This document shows, in pieces, positions 14,931 to 55,304 of a stretch of 62,000 nt of DNA (the first letter of the stretch is position 1; each line of letters opens with the position of its first letter). A program made the position numbers and the translations under genes. Where the stretch lies: positions 185,736-247,735 of the forward strand of contig NW_019091557.1 of assembly GCF_001949145.1 (NCBI RefSeq), given 5' to 3'. Origin of the DNA: Acanthaster planci. Taxonomy: Eukaryota; Echinodermata; Asteroidea; Valvatida; Acanthasteridae. The notes under the pieces are model-generated. The model ran no database searches, was not told the DNA's origin, and worked only from the letters and a program-made list of their open reading frames with translations.

Positions 14931-17900
14931 GACATCCTGAAATCTTGGACCTGGCCAAGTCGTTCATTGGGAGTTCAGTGCACTGTTTAAGCTGGCTCAT
15001 TTTGAGACGAGACTATAAGTCACAAGCAAAAAATAGACTCGAATGAATTGGCAAATTGAATCATCGTGGGACAAGCCACAAGGATTAGCTGTTTAGCATG
15101 TGATGAGGCTCTGGAATTAGGTAATAGTAAAAAAAAAATTAGTCCAAACCTAAAAGTGATCCAAACAATTTTGGAAAAATTGAACATTATAAACATGGAC
15201 GATATTAGGCAATACATAACCGCTTCTATTCAAAGCCAGTTCTCAAGCATTTTGCAAATTATCGGCGTGGTTCGAAGTTTTCTTTTTCTCTCAATCAAAA
15301 ATAAAAAGAAAAATTCTCTCCCACCCCTTCCCTCAATTGGCATCTAAATCAGTGTGTCATTAGGGCAAGAAAAGGGTTTGGTTATCACGTCGCTTAAGGT
15401 TAAAAATATCTCAGAGCTGGTTTTATTACCCTTGACACCCCAATGTCAAGATAACGGTTTGAATCTTAGTATATTATTCAAGGGAACGTTTAGGGAAGTG
15501 GTTCAGATATTTTGGATTGCGGCCGCCACAAAATGTAATTTGTTGCTGTCACCGTTTTATACAGTTTTTGACAATGACAATTCTTTGACAAAAAAATGGC
15601 GCCATGTATACAAAATGTAAATCCGACGGGTGTAGGAGACACACACACAGAGGGCTGCACAAAAGGGAGTGGCTTTAATAAAGGAATAAAATCTGAGAAT
15701 AACAACCAAGTTACTCAAATTTTCAGAGTTGTTCAGGGCGGGCGGTTAGGGCCATTTTTGTAACTTCGAAGAAAAAAGGAGAGAAACACCGAATAAACCA
15801 ATTGAAGTTAACGATACTTATATAATTTATTCTTGTATTAATATCTTACTTTCCAGGCAGACCTGAAAACTGCTTGATTCATACTTTGATTAAATTCGTA
15901 TACGTGTATTTACATTTTAATCCTACGTTTAATTCGCCTCTAACATAAGAATGGCCTTACTCCACAAAATCTCGTGAATTCCCGAAAAATGCAACGAGAA
16001 TTTGTCTATGTAAACGACTGACATTATTTCAGAACACAGCGTGTGGATGGGACGAAATTCTATACAGCAAAATAACAGGATGTCTGCAGTACTTAGTGTT
16101 TCAGGTAAATCATTGGAATATGTTATAAAGTATCCAACATCAGAAAAACAGCAAAATCACTGGCAAAGCGAGCTGACCGAAACGAACAGCAACTTCTTGA
16201 ATGTAGGCTATAATGTTTTTACAAACATGCAGAATGTGGCAAGAATACAATATTTAAATAGAATAAAGTACAAGAGATGTTTCCCCGACGCTAGTTCGTT
16301 TCACATGAGTCCAACTAAGGGCTGAACAATCAACAGTGATAATCACCCGAAATTTAGATTAATAACGTGGGTTTCCCACTGTAATCTCGAGTTTTTTATC
16401 GACCTTTTCGAGTATAAATGAAATAATTATATTTCACTCGAAGTCATTATGTCCTAAGCTTTAGTCAAAGGGAGTGGATGTCCACTCTATAAGACCAAAT
16501 TCCATTCTTCGGAAGCTAGTTTTCTGTCCAAATATGCAAACTTTATTTCAACTTGCACATACTTCAACTCATTGTATTTTTCCTTTCGTTTCTTGATGAA
16601 CAATGCAACCTTGCAGCCACACGTTTATCCCCCAAATTCTGTCCCACAACTCTATGGTGACACTGGACTTGAATTGGCTCAGTACAGCTTTGAAAGGGCC
16701 CCACGGTGCCGATTACAGTTCTGTTCATTTGCTCAGCGATGATTAACCTACCTCCCCCCCCCAGCACAGAAAGAAAACACGGTCCTGGAAAATATGAGCT
16801 GCGACAGGAAAACGGCTCGGCATTATTTTGAGTTGTTTTCAGAATTGGGATTATACCGTTTTATTATCATACACTAAAATAATAAAAGTATACAAAATCA
16901 ATTATGTGGTCAAAGTGGTGCAAGGTATAGTCATACATTTTGGTCACCCATGTAACTTTTTATAGTCATTTGCCTAATCATGATTTTTCTTAAATGGGAC
17001 GGATAGATTTACACGACAAATTGTCGGTTTCGAGAACGTTACAAAACGTTACGTCTGATGCTGTGTGCAACCGACAACGGTGGACCTCTAGACTAAACTA
17101 TGTTATTATTATTTACAATAATTACTGTATACATTTACATTTTAAAATAATCTTTATATCGTCTTACATTCTGAAACATTCACAGTAGGTAATGTACAAA
17201 GAATTCACGAGAGAATTGTTCATGGAAATTATCACATGATTATCCCCACTAAAGAGTACAACGACTGAATTAGCACCAATGACTCGGGGAGGTTTCGAGC
17301 ATGAAGTTTGCAGAGACTGGGCGTGGGGTTACATTGTAATGTAATTACACATACGACAAAACGTTTACCTCGATAACATTGCAAGGCCATTCCATGTTAT
17401 GTATCAACCACAATGCTTGTTCACATAGTGATTAGGCATCAATGTTCAGATTCCCGAAGGGATGGCCGCCGTTAGTCCGAAGCATCCTGTTGTGACGAAC
17501 TTTAAGAACTTCTGAAGCAAAGTTTTGCATATGAAATTTTGTCAATTCAAGATGTCAATTCAACACCTTCGTTTCGTTCTCATAAGTGTTTCTCTGGAAA
17601 CTGAGCCAGAAATCAAATCCAAAACGGTTGTAGCTAAAAGTGAAAATATGGACACAGCACAATGGATACTTCATTCCGTCAACAAATTCTATTCTTTCTT
17701 TATACAACTCATCCGGAACAGATCGAGTAGTTTCCACTCTAATAGTCTGGTACCTTTTCCAGCATTGCGATAAGAAAGAAGCAATTTTTTCAGAATAGAT
17801 GGCATTTTCGGATTTACCCTTATTACGCCTTTACCTAATTTTGAAAACAATTTCCAAAAGCAGCTATGGCAAGCACAGGCGTGTCAAACTGACTTGAATG

Positions 17901-18121
17901 ACTTTTTCATAGAACTTTATGTGAATACTGGAAGCATGTAAATAGCCCTCAAACTTAAGGCCTGGAGCTTCTGTAGATGAGGGCTAAACTTACTTAATTA
18001 GCCCTACTAAAAAGCGAGAAAGAACGGTACGTCCGATTTTAGTGAAATTGAGTCAAAATCATCGCAAGACAGAAGCAAAAAAAATCCCTGAAGGGTTTGA
18101 CAGTTGACTGGATAACGATAC

Positions 18122-18170
18122 CAGGGGCGTAGGCTGGTTTGGCCCCCGGGGAAAGCGGAACTCCAACTTC
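18122..18170 (+). mobile_element. hAT-type MITE end fragment
   Basis: The sequence CAGGGGCGTAGGCTGGTTTG followed by GCCCCC resembles the CAGTGGCGTAGC.. terminal repeat of the elements at 35373 and 55091, including the C/G-rich tract that usually follows. No matching opposite end or target duplication was found, so it is a truncated copy at best. Confidence 0.45.
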
Positions 18171-19380
18171 CTTAAACGAGGAAGGCAAGTGCTCACGTGA
18201 AAAGCAGATTTCCCCATGCAGAAACAAGTTCATGTACAGTATTTGCTATTTTACTTTTCGATCATCGTGTATCGAATACTCACATGTTTTCACCTTTATA
18301 ACATAACGTACTGCTGTTTGGTTTTAAATATAATAAAAATGAACACCTCAAGTGGAATTCCCTTCTACTGGCTGGGGGTGCGTCCGTACCCCCAGCCTAC
18401 ACCCTTGGGTACGACACGATTAGGGTTAAGAAACGACCAAGAAGACAGGGCTTCGCGGACCATTACACGTTATAGCACTCCAGGAAAGTGCGCGTTAAAA
18501 GTTATTCACAGCGCCCGAACTGCTCATCAAAACGTGCTTGGTATAAAACGCCGTTTGCAATCACAAGCCGGAAATCTCAGGGCACCTTCTGGACGATACG
18601 AGAAGGCTGAGAGACCGATGAGATGTCAAAACGAGTTGCACTCAACAAGTCCTCCCAATCCAACCGACGAAATTCTATACTTCCTGCTGCAGGTTATGTC
18701 CATTTCCTACGCTAATTTTCAGCCGGGCTAAAAAAAATCCATTTGCCACTTCCTTTTTTTTCATTTGTTTATTTATTTTTTATAGTGCATCTCTCTATAA
18801 CAGAAGTTCTGTATGAGCGTTCTCGAGAATACTGAAACATTTTGTCCAAAAGCCTCATTTATCCAACCACGAAGTGCCCATATTCTGGAAAAGCTGGTGA
18901 AAGGCCAGTGCATATGAAAATCTGCGTTTAGAAGGGAAATGGCTCCCAAGTGTCAGAGGTGGTGTACGAAGTGGTGTTTCCAGAGGGCGTGAGACTTGAA
19001 AAAAATCCGATTTTTGTTAACGAAAGATAGATGACTGCCAGATTGAAAAACAAAGCCCAAGCGCGCATGAGATCCTCACCTCCTCAGTATAATAGACTGG
19101 CTCTCACAGAGCTTTATCCAGTCAGCTTCGGTCAGTTATCGGGAATTAAATCGATAATTTGCATTAATTGTCACTTTGAGTTGCTTCCGTTTGTATATCA
19201 ACATAAGCCTGCGACTGGGACGTGTTTTCGGGTGGAGTTGGGGTGCGTCTCCACGTTCCTATTGCTCATGGTTCTTGTTTGTTTTTTTCTAACGGGAAAA
19301 GTGCAGAGGACAGATAAGCATTTCCCCCCAATAAATCTTTGTTTATTTTCCAGAAAGTCTATATATTTCCCAGTTCATAG

Positions 19381-19740
19381 CAAATAGTGCACCAGGCCAC
19401 GGCCCGACACATGTCAGCCTGCTCTATAATTGGACGCCGTAATTCCAATACCCCCTCCCCCGCTGTCAGCCCTGGCCAGACTCACACGGGACACTCACAC
19501 GCCCTGACGGCAGGCTGGAAATCCACCCTTAAGCCGGCGGTAATCCCCAGGATTATCCTGGCCCGCTCCGATGGTGCCTGGGGACCTCATGAACTCCCCG
19601 GGAATTTTTTTATTTCGTATTTCACCCTCCCCACGTCTCTCTTATGTGTCTATATAATCAAGTTGATTCGGTTCTTCCTTCCGGCCCCAGGTCAGCGTAG
19701 ACCGCCCGTGAGCCTTCTCCCTACCACGCGCTGCTGATAA
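19381..19740. promoter_or_regulatory. GC-rich candidate cis-regulatory patch with paired TAATCC sites
   Basis: About 360 GC-rich bases flanked by AT-rich DNA, 1.3 kb beyond the GATA stop codon. At 19541-19555 TAATCCCCAGGATTA forms two inverted TAATCC sites, the core bound by K50 homeodomain proteins such as Otx, Pitx and Goosecoid; GATTATC adds a TTATC (GATA-type) core. It may be part of the GATA 3' UTR or a downstream enhancer. Confidence 0.4.
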
Positions 19741-21037
19741 CAATTTCTCCATCCAAAGTCGCAACACTAATATTTATGAAATGTGATGATGTACGAAAGT
19801 AAACTTCGCTGGCGAGAAAAGACGCGGTGGAAGGAGGGGTTAGAGTGATATACACAGCACAGTGTAAGCTACGGGTCAAGTGCAGATGTCCACACCATTA
19901 AGGTTTCAACATGTCTGCGGAAATTCCAAGGCCAATTGGTGACGCAACTTATCCCAAGTTCATCAGTCAGGAGCGCGTGTGCCCTGAATGATTGAATACC
20001 GTGCCCAACGCAGGCCAACACAGTAGGTGTGGCCCCCAAAAGTACAAGGGAGTAAGGCTCAGTCTGCGCTGGAAAAAAAAAGATATTAGCAGGAAAATGT
20101 GTGAAAGTGTTTTACTTTTGAATGCAAAAGGGAGGATCGGGTTGAAATGTAAATCTACAAATCAAGATACCTTTTCTGAGAACCTTTGCGTTCTGCCCGT
20201 CTGACTGAAGGTGTGCACTATGTCTTTGTCGAGCGATATGACTAGATATGATAGATTTGGTAGCACAAAATGCAAACGTCATCTTAATGAGCAAGGAGCA
20301 TGCACAACATTGTGGTTAATAACAACGAATGGAACAAGCATGACATATTAATCTTCTATCTCCCCAACAAAAAAAATAAGTGATACACTAATGGCGTTGC
20401 GCTTCATTTGCGCTTCAAATACCATACGAATACTGACTGAAGTTTCTAGACAAGCAATGCAGATGTTTCTCATACTTTATACAGTGAACAATCACATGTT
20501 TTGTACATGTATTTTTTTTTCATAATGAATGTACAACACTCATGAATTATTCACATATTGATGGCTGATGCCATCACTGTGACACAAAGTTGGTTGGTAA
20601 CCTCGGTGACCCTCCTCCGAAATGTTTGTTATCATTTTCACATTATTACTGTGAATTTTGTTACTATCCGTAGGGCGCCACCAGTTGATCGTGGGAGTCT
20701 AATATGTATTATGTACAGTCAGATTGAGCACCTGTGACTTACTCCCTTCGCTTCGAAAATGATAGTTGAAACAGTTATGTAAAATAATGTACGACGAGTT
20801 GTTCTGTGGTGCAACTTCGCTTGGATGTTCCTGGTCACAACATCTTAAGAAGAGTCACTACTAAAAAGTCACTGAATACCTGAAGTTTTTGCACCAGTAG
20901 AATGGTCTCTTGGATCCTGGTGGGAGGATTTGGTCACTCCTAACTGGCCCTTGTGATCAGTAGTCCATTGGCCCTATGATTAGTCATACCATAGAGGCCT
21001 TGCTCTCTATGGTAATACTGGGCGCGGAACCCCTGAT
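19609..21037 (-). other. Probable GATA 3' UTR (extent uncertain)
   Basis: This is the AT-rich sequence downstream of the GATA stop on the - strand. The nearest AATAAA signals in - orientation are at 19609-19614, then 19342-19347 and a pair at 18768-18777. The first would give a 3' UTR of about 1.4 kb. No other open frame or RNA gene is evident. Confidence 0.4.
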
Positions 21038-48871
<27,834 letters not shown>

Positions 48872-49272
48872 CGCCTGTACACCACCGCCTCCCGACGATA
48901 ACAACCAGTGTGGTCAAGTTCCCGCCAAACTTGTGCCTTGACTCTTTCTGCCACAGTTCTTCGATTCAAGAAGGTCCTGATGGAGATAAGTTGTACAAAA
49001 TCTGTCAGCTGTTTGAGTTGACTCCCCGCGCATAAACCCAAAATATATGCAGTTAGGGTTAAATATGAGATGTCTCAATCTGTTCAGATGTTTTAAATAC
49101 GAAGGGGTAAAGTGCCGCCCCTCAACAATAAGAGATGTGTATCGCAACATCGACTGCAGTGTACATACCGTAGGCTTATGATGTCATCGCAGACAGATCG
49201 GCGATGGTATACAGATGAGGTGCACTGAGAACTGCAAATAAAATCCGAAACTGTTATCAAACGATTTATATA
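48872..49272 (-). promoter_or_regulatory. Probable GATA 5' UTR with candidate TATA box
   Basis: On the - strand TATATAAA lies at 49272-49265, about 395 bp upstream of the ATG; transcription would start near 49240 and give a 5' UTR of roughly 370 nt. A GATAA core (TTATC on +, 49254-49258) lies just downstream, compatible with autoregulation. An acceptor-like TTTTATTTGCAG also occurs near 49235, so a spliced upstream non-coding exon is an alternative. Confidence 0.35.
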
Positions 49273-49766
49273 GAACAATATTGTCCGGATCGCATGTGCA
49301 TTATCCGCTCTCCCCTTCTGGTGCTTGGCCGATACATCAGCGATATGGAGAAATCATGCCACCCGCATCGGCTTTTTTATCAAAAATGCCGATGGACTGT
49401 TCAGAATATTTATATGAAATAAATAACAACTCCGTTCAGAGATGTCATCTCGTCTTTTTTTATCTGTTCAATTAATCTCGCAACTATCGAAGTGGGTATT
49501 AAGAAACCGGTGCCTTTTAGATGCGCGACTAGCGCAGATGAAGGGTTGGAGGCGAGCAGACAGGGGTAGCAAAATTGTGCACTTCTCGTTAAATTATGTC
49601 TTTTTTCCATTCTTTTTTGTTGAAGGATTCAAATTGAAGCGAAGTTTATAAATGCCTCTCCACAGGCGTCCATAGTTACGAGGAGGGTTAAGTCGAGTAG
49701 TTCGCGTGGCGGGTAAAGCCAAAAAATGCTCCGAGTGTGGTTGAGATAAGATCGTGTCAACATGGC

Positions 49767-49838
49767 TCTCAAGTGCCGGATTCGGGCTTTGGGGNNNNNN
49801 NNNNNNNNNNNNTCTCAAGTGCCGGATTCGGTCTTTGG
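49767..49838. other. Assembly gap (18 N) flanked by a duplicated sequence
   Basis: N bases fill 49795-49812. The 19 bp TCTCAAGTGCCGGATTCGG occurs both immediately before (from 49767) and immediately after (from 49813) the gap, followed by GCTTTGG or TCTTTGG. A 12-G run (49847-49858) follows. This is either an unresolved tandem repeat or overlapping contig ends that were not merged. Confidence 0.95.
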
Positions 49839-50009
49839 CGCGGGGTGGGGGGGGGGGTTGACCAACATGGCGAGAGAGCTGCTGCAAGTACAAGTAATTG
49901 CCTTAAATAATCCCTCGGAGAGCACAAATATCGCAGTGGAGACTTGCAATAATCAGTCACAAGTGGGAATTCTTTTATGTCCACTTGTATCGTAGATGAC
50001 TGCTTTCCC

Positions 50010-50140
50010 TCTCTGAGAGCAGCGGACCGCGGCTCGAGCAAGCGCTGGGGTCGGCCCGGCCCATGGTCCCGGCCCGTCACGAGGTCCGGCGTTTACACGG
50101 CAATCGACGCGGGCGACACGGGCTCTCATTTTATTTCCAA
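50010..50140. promoter_or_regulatory. CpG-rich patch upstream of GATA
   Basis: About 130 bp with dense CpG (GCGGACCGCGGCTCGAGCA, GTCGGCCCGGCCC, GACGCGGGCGACACGGG) in otherwise AT-rich sequence, 1.2 kb upstream of the first coding exon. The segment just left of it (49893-49965) has TAATTG and AAGTG cores of homeodomain and NK-type sites. It may be a distal promoter, a non-coding first exon or an enhancer of GATA. Confidence 0.35.
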
Positions 50141-53100
50141 TTTGGGACGGGCAGATGTTTGCTTTCATCTTCTTGTCGACTCCGAGAGATATTGAATTTT
50201 ACGCTCGGCGGACAAGTTGTTAAAGATGTACCACTTGTTCATGTCAAATCATAATTGCGTGGCTGAAACATGCAGGAATGGATGAACGATAGACTCCAAA
50301 CATTTATTAACGCCACCAACCCAGCAATAAAAAAAATCAGTTTCCCTTTCTGAAACTTATAAATCATATGTCGGAGGCCAAAAATTAATTGCCGGTAGCC
50401 AGCTCAAGATTCGCAACTTTTGAGAAAAAAAAGTCAATCAGTGACCAGCTGTTATACGCGCACAAGCTCCAGCGAAATGGGAATTATACGGCTCGGCCTC
50501 ACTTCTAAAAGGAATAATTTCTCTGTATACAATGCCTAAAAGATTTCCCGTGGCCTCAACGATAGATCGTCGAGCTCGTGCTGATGAAACAACTAGGATG
50601 TTCTTTTCCACGGCCACAAGAGGAATTTCTGATATCAGGAATGGCACAGGATAATTTCATGCGGGGAGTTTTCAAGATTTTTTCGGGAGTTGTACGAACC
50701 AAAGAATGGTTTACCCTCGTTCAATGGAAAGACAGCCCATTCGATCTGTCAGCATGTGAAATTCTTATATTTGTAATCGTAAACATTCCTTTTCGTCTGC
50801 TATGTGCTAGAAAGACTTTCTCCTCCCCATCTTACTGTTGAGTATTTGGTTTTGATGTTGCCAACGTAATCTCTTGCTAATCGTGGCATCTTTTCAGCTG
50901 ACAAGTCCTCCAAACTGAGTTTTCGTTTGATCCAGGAACCGTTACCAATCGAATCAAAATCAAGAGAAACATTGCAGTGAGGTGAACTTATTTTTAAAAA
51001 GAAAAGCACAACGAAAAATCTTAACTTTTCGTACAGAAAATTCAACTCGAAACCTAAAGACAAACACACAAAATCGAATGCTGTTTCCAAAGATTATTCA
51101 CCACTCTGCATTTGGGCTATTCCATCTGAAAGGGAGCGTTATGCTCTATAAATATCAACCATTTATTTTTGCCCTTTATAATTCTCCATCATCAGTCATT
51201 CATCAATACATGCATAGTCGGCGACCTTTAGAGCACTAAGAAACCATTCCGCACGCGTCTACGGATTTCAACCCCCCCCCCCACCCCGTATCGCGTCCTG
51301 GGAAAAACGTGTCGATCTGCTACCGGGCGATATACCACTGCCAGCCAGGTAGCGCAGTGCGCCGTGGAGCTTTGGCGGAGTACACTGCAGAGAAATACTC
51401 CCCGGGGACCCTCCCTGACGTACTTCCGGGGGGTGGGGTGAGAAAAGGGGGGAAGATGACGCCATAATACGGCTCCGATGTCACATCCACTCATGTGGCT
51501 GAAACATGCAGGGTCAGGTGTGGTAAGGCGTAAAGACAGCGTGGCAGAAAGGGAGGCCTTGGAGTTGCTTTACTGCATAGGCTAACATTAAGAAGTTCAT
51601 CCGCATCAAAACCATTCATTAGGAACCACATACGTGATTAAAACCACGTGATCAAAACACGTGGTAATGGAGTACATATTTCCCAAGACATATAAGGGAA
51701 AACATTGAACAGTTTGAGGGATAATTAATGGATAAAAGGGTTATCAATAGGGAAGGGCAATACGTGCAAACCATGCAACTGACTATCTATAAACCGTAGA
51801 ATGAGGTTAGAAGAAACTAAGATTCGAAAAAAATCTTAACTATAAGCTGTTTGAATTAAAGACGTAAGACTTAAATTATTTTGGCAACACTTTTTATCAA
51901 TCATTGATAACACTCATTGATTAATTTAGAAATGAAAAAGGCAAGGTTTATTTATGAGGAAAACCTTCGCTTTTGACAAGATAATAATACAACAAAATAA
52001 CATCAATAACCTGCGTAGCAGTTTTAATTAAAGAACGGCTTCCTGCCCACAGAACTGCTTTTAAGTCTTATTTATGATTACAAGCATATCTTACCCTCAC
52101 TAACTTTTCTAATGCAGATTTGCATTATATTGAACCCTAAAGACGGACGATTGTTTATATTTGTACAGATATCTAGTCAAAACGAGTGTGTGATAAACAT
52201 TATATCGGTCAAAACCTGATGGGGCAAACTGGGCAGCCGGTTTCACACCTGCAAAACACTTCATGGCTGGGACGGACACGCCGTGCACGCGCCGGTTACA
52301 CCGTCCGCCGACCAGTTGGGCACCCGCCGGTTCACATCAGCTCCCCCGTGCAGGGGAAAAATGCCGGACTTAATCAGCGGAACAAGCATAGAGGCTTGAC
52401 ATATCGACAGTGGGTTGGCTTATGGATGGAATCGACACGCTATGAGACAGCTGCCAAGGCCACAAAGGGTACGGAATTGAAAGAGAAAGGGAATTCCGAG
52501 GTTGTTCCGGTCATTGATTTAGGGGAGAAAGTTATTTCGAAACCGAGCATAAATTCGTTTCCCTAAGTAGTTTCAATCAACCGATCAAAGTTATGAAAGC
52601 AGACGACTTTCACACGGGGTCAAGAATTAAAACCACGTTTCAATACCAGGGGTGGAGATTTCTTGTCCCACGTGGGGAGGGGATGATTTCTGAAAGTTCA
52701 GCACTGTCTCTATCCCAGGTGAGGTCGTACATGACGTCGGCAGGTGCGCAGTCGGTGTGTGCAAGCTAAGGGTATACGCATATAGTCAGTGACTTAAAAA
52801 GTGGGGGAGTGAGTATAATAATTGGTCAACCCCCCCTCAAAAAGTGGGGAATATAACTCCACACACACACCCCGGGGGATCTCCGCCCATGTTTAATACA
52901 ACCCTAGTTTGATGTTGGAGCGGGTGGTGCACACTACAATTCATTACCTACTGTAATTCAAAAGACTGACGTTCACCAATATCTTCCTTTGCAGGGCAAA
53001 ATCCAAAAAAGATGTCCAGGTTTACCGATCTTAAAATGTTTCTACAGAAGCCATGCGTATTCTGTCAGGCACGTACGACTGTCGATATTCTGTACACTCT

Positions 53101-55082
53101 CCGTCTCCCGTTTTCATTGGAGTACCACGCAGACTCCCGGATTGACGTGCATGTGAAGAATGCTGTAAAGAAGCACTGCACCAAACACAGTTCAAATTAG
53201 GCTTGATTAGTTTGGTACATTCTGACCATTACAAACAAACGGCTGTTGTAGACGTCAAGCGGCAGTCGCACGCATCTTGGACAGGGTGTGTGCAAAAAGG
53301 AACAAAATAAACCATTGCAAAATAACAATAACAGCAAGGACAGAAAACGGCACCGACATGTTTACAATTACAACATATGGCAAAATCAGCGAACTCAAAA
53401 GACAATACGGAAATTAGCCTATTAACCGCTGGTAGCACGAGAAATCTAGCGTAAATTATTCGCATCTATATTCATATATATTCCACATGTATATATATGG
53501 AAATCTATGCCTAATACAGGGAGGTTAATTAAGAGTATGCGTCTATTATATAAAAGGAAAATACTTATAAACAATTTCAAAATGAAAGAGATTACCCACA
53601 TAAAATCAGCTGCACTAAGTCCTTTATCTAAGAAAACATCCTGCTTTTAAATTCTGAAAGTGCATCAGAACTAGATATAATTGAAACGAGACACAAAAGG
53701 GTTCATTTTGTTTTCACCATATAGTTGTGCAGTTTTTACCGTTGATGGCGCCTTTCCAGCCATTCTTTTGTGTTGGCTGCCATGAAAGGATCTAAGTCCA
53801 ACGAGAACTCAATCTTATTAAGCTAATATTGTACAGGTTAAAACATCGAATTACCTGCATGCTGCAAATAGTACGATATACGTGCCTCTGTGTTATTTCC
53901 ATTTTTATGAACCTACGTGACCAAAGATAAAGAGAAGCCTTTCTTCACAAAAGTTGGACATTTTAGCGTTGAAACGGTTCCTACCTGACCTTTTGGACCC
54001 ATACATTAATTTTTACAAAATCCAATATACAGATGCATTTAGAGTCCCATTTACAGATTATGAAAAGCGCATGTCTACTCGCTGGAAACGCCTTGGTGGC
54101 GTCCTACACAAACAGCAGACAATCATGCAGATGCGTTTAGTAGAGGGCGCTAGACTGCGAACGATCAGTAATACAAATCTTGAAACCGCACCTTTGTCTT
54201 TCATTAACCTTAATTTTGAAATATGCCATTTGCAATACACTTAATTCCATGAGGATTTAGAACGATTACATACAGTGAAGAGAAGTATAAAGATGCAAAA
54301 AAAGTGAGCCTAAGAAACTTCATTACATCGATTACTGTCAACTCGCGCTGCTGACAGGGTACAAAAGATGCCATTTGCGTTTGTAGAGTTCCATTAGAGC
54401 CGGAAAAAACTCAACCGTTTCTTGCAATATGCGGCGTTATATAAAGCACATTATTCTGCTGAATCAAGAAAAGTCGCCTACTGAAACCACGTCCTCTTGA
54501 GGCCCAGTTACAAAAGGCAGTCATTTCCGCGAGATTATGCTGAATGTTGGCAAGCTCAAGTGAAGTCAGGTGGCCCATTTCTTAAAATATAAAAACGGGA
54601 TAAATAAGAAGAGCACAACAAAAGTCGCCAGGAGACCAGACAGCAGCTAATCATTTTCAATACATCCGTCTTCGTTATCATTCACATGTTGTGGCAAACA
54701 CGGAATTGGGAATTAGGTACAAGAAAATAAAAAACAAGCCAAAGTGCGTGCGTACATGCATACTCAGAGAGCTGCACATTCCGCGAGGTGCAAATGCCAA
54801 GAGTATATTTTGTTTTGTCAGTTGACTTTAAAAAGATTGCAGCGTACTAAGCCTTAACATTTTGTGGAAACCAATTCAGAATGAACCAAGATACATCGCT
54901 CTGACGTGGATGTGTTGTAAGTCAAAATGTCGGGTTGAAATCTTCCCAAACCAAACACGAATTATACCCACGAATACGAATTATACCGACGGTGCACCAA
55001 AAAGCTATGTGTGGTTTTGTTCAACGTATGGTAGCATCTTTGCGCACTAATCCTGTCACAAAAGTAATCGCATCCCAACTGA
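50141..55082. other. Upstream intergenic region, no gene recognised
   Basis: AT-rich DNA with an 11-C run at 51272-51282. A GC-rich stretch (52240-52350) gives an open frame of 126 codons (52186-52566, +) with no recognisable domain; it is not called. No RNA gene was seen. Confidence 0.5.
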
Positions 55083-55090
55083 CGCCTTTG

Positions 55091-55296
55091 CAGTGGAGTA
55101 ACCACCGGGGGGGGAGCCTGGGGCACGCCCCCCCCGATTCCGGGTGCCCCCCCCCCCACACACACACTGAAAAAAATATATTGAACAAGACTACCAAAAA
55201 CTTGCCCTAAAAAACCACACCACTGAAAGCTGGTTCCCCCCCCATGCTGGTGCCCCCTTTGTGCCCCCCACTAGTAAAATCCTAGCTACGCCACTG
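55091..55296. mobile_element. hAT-type MITE, 206 bp, with perfect 8-bp target-site duplication
   Basis: The ends are CAGTG..CACTG. The left end CAGTGGAGTAACCA and the reverse complement of the right end CAGTGGCGTAGCTA agree at 11 of 14 bases. Both flanks are the same octamer CGCCTTTG (55083-55090 and 55297-55304), the 8-bp duplication expected of hAT transposition. The interior has three C/G homopolymer tracts (up to 11 C) and no coding capacity, so it is non-autonomous. Confidence 0.9.
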
Positions 55297-55304
55297 CGCC
55301 TTTG

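Larger units (their letters stand above)
13373..19380. other. Intergenic region between SEC61A and GATA, right part
   Basis: No gene is supported. It contains C homopolymers of 9 at 14230-14238, 14581-14589 and 16754-16762, a GC-rich patch at 14720-14930, and a MITE-end fragment at 18122. The longest open frame (18216-18731, 171 codons, +) has no recognisable domain, starts in AT-rich DNA and looks fortuitous. Confidence 0.55.

Noticed and set aside
18216-18731. 171-codon open frame (+)
   Set aside because: No recognisable domain; it runs from an AT-rich stretch through mixed sequence beside a MITE fragment, with no splice or promoter context.
48872-48904. Upstream extension of the GATA reading frame (11 extra codons)
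   Set aside because: It starts with TTG, not ATG. The ATG at 48871 has good context and matches the family N-terminus.
52186-52566. 126-codon open frame (+) upstream of GATA
   Set aside because: GC-rich local composition extends the frame; no family resemblance.
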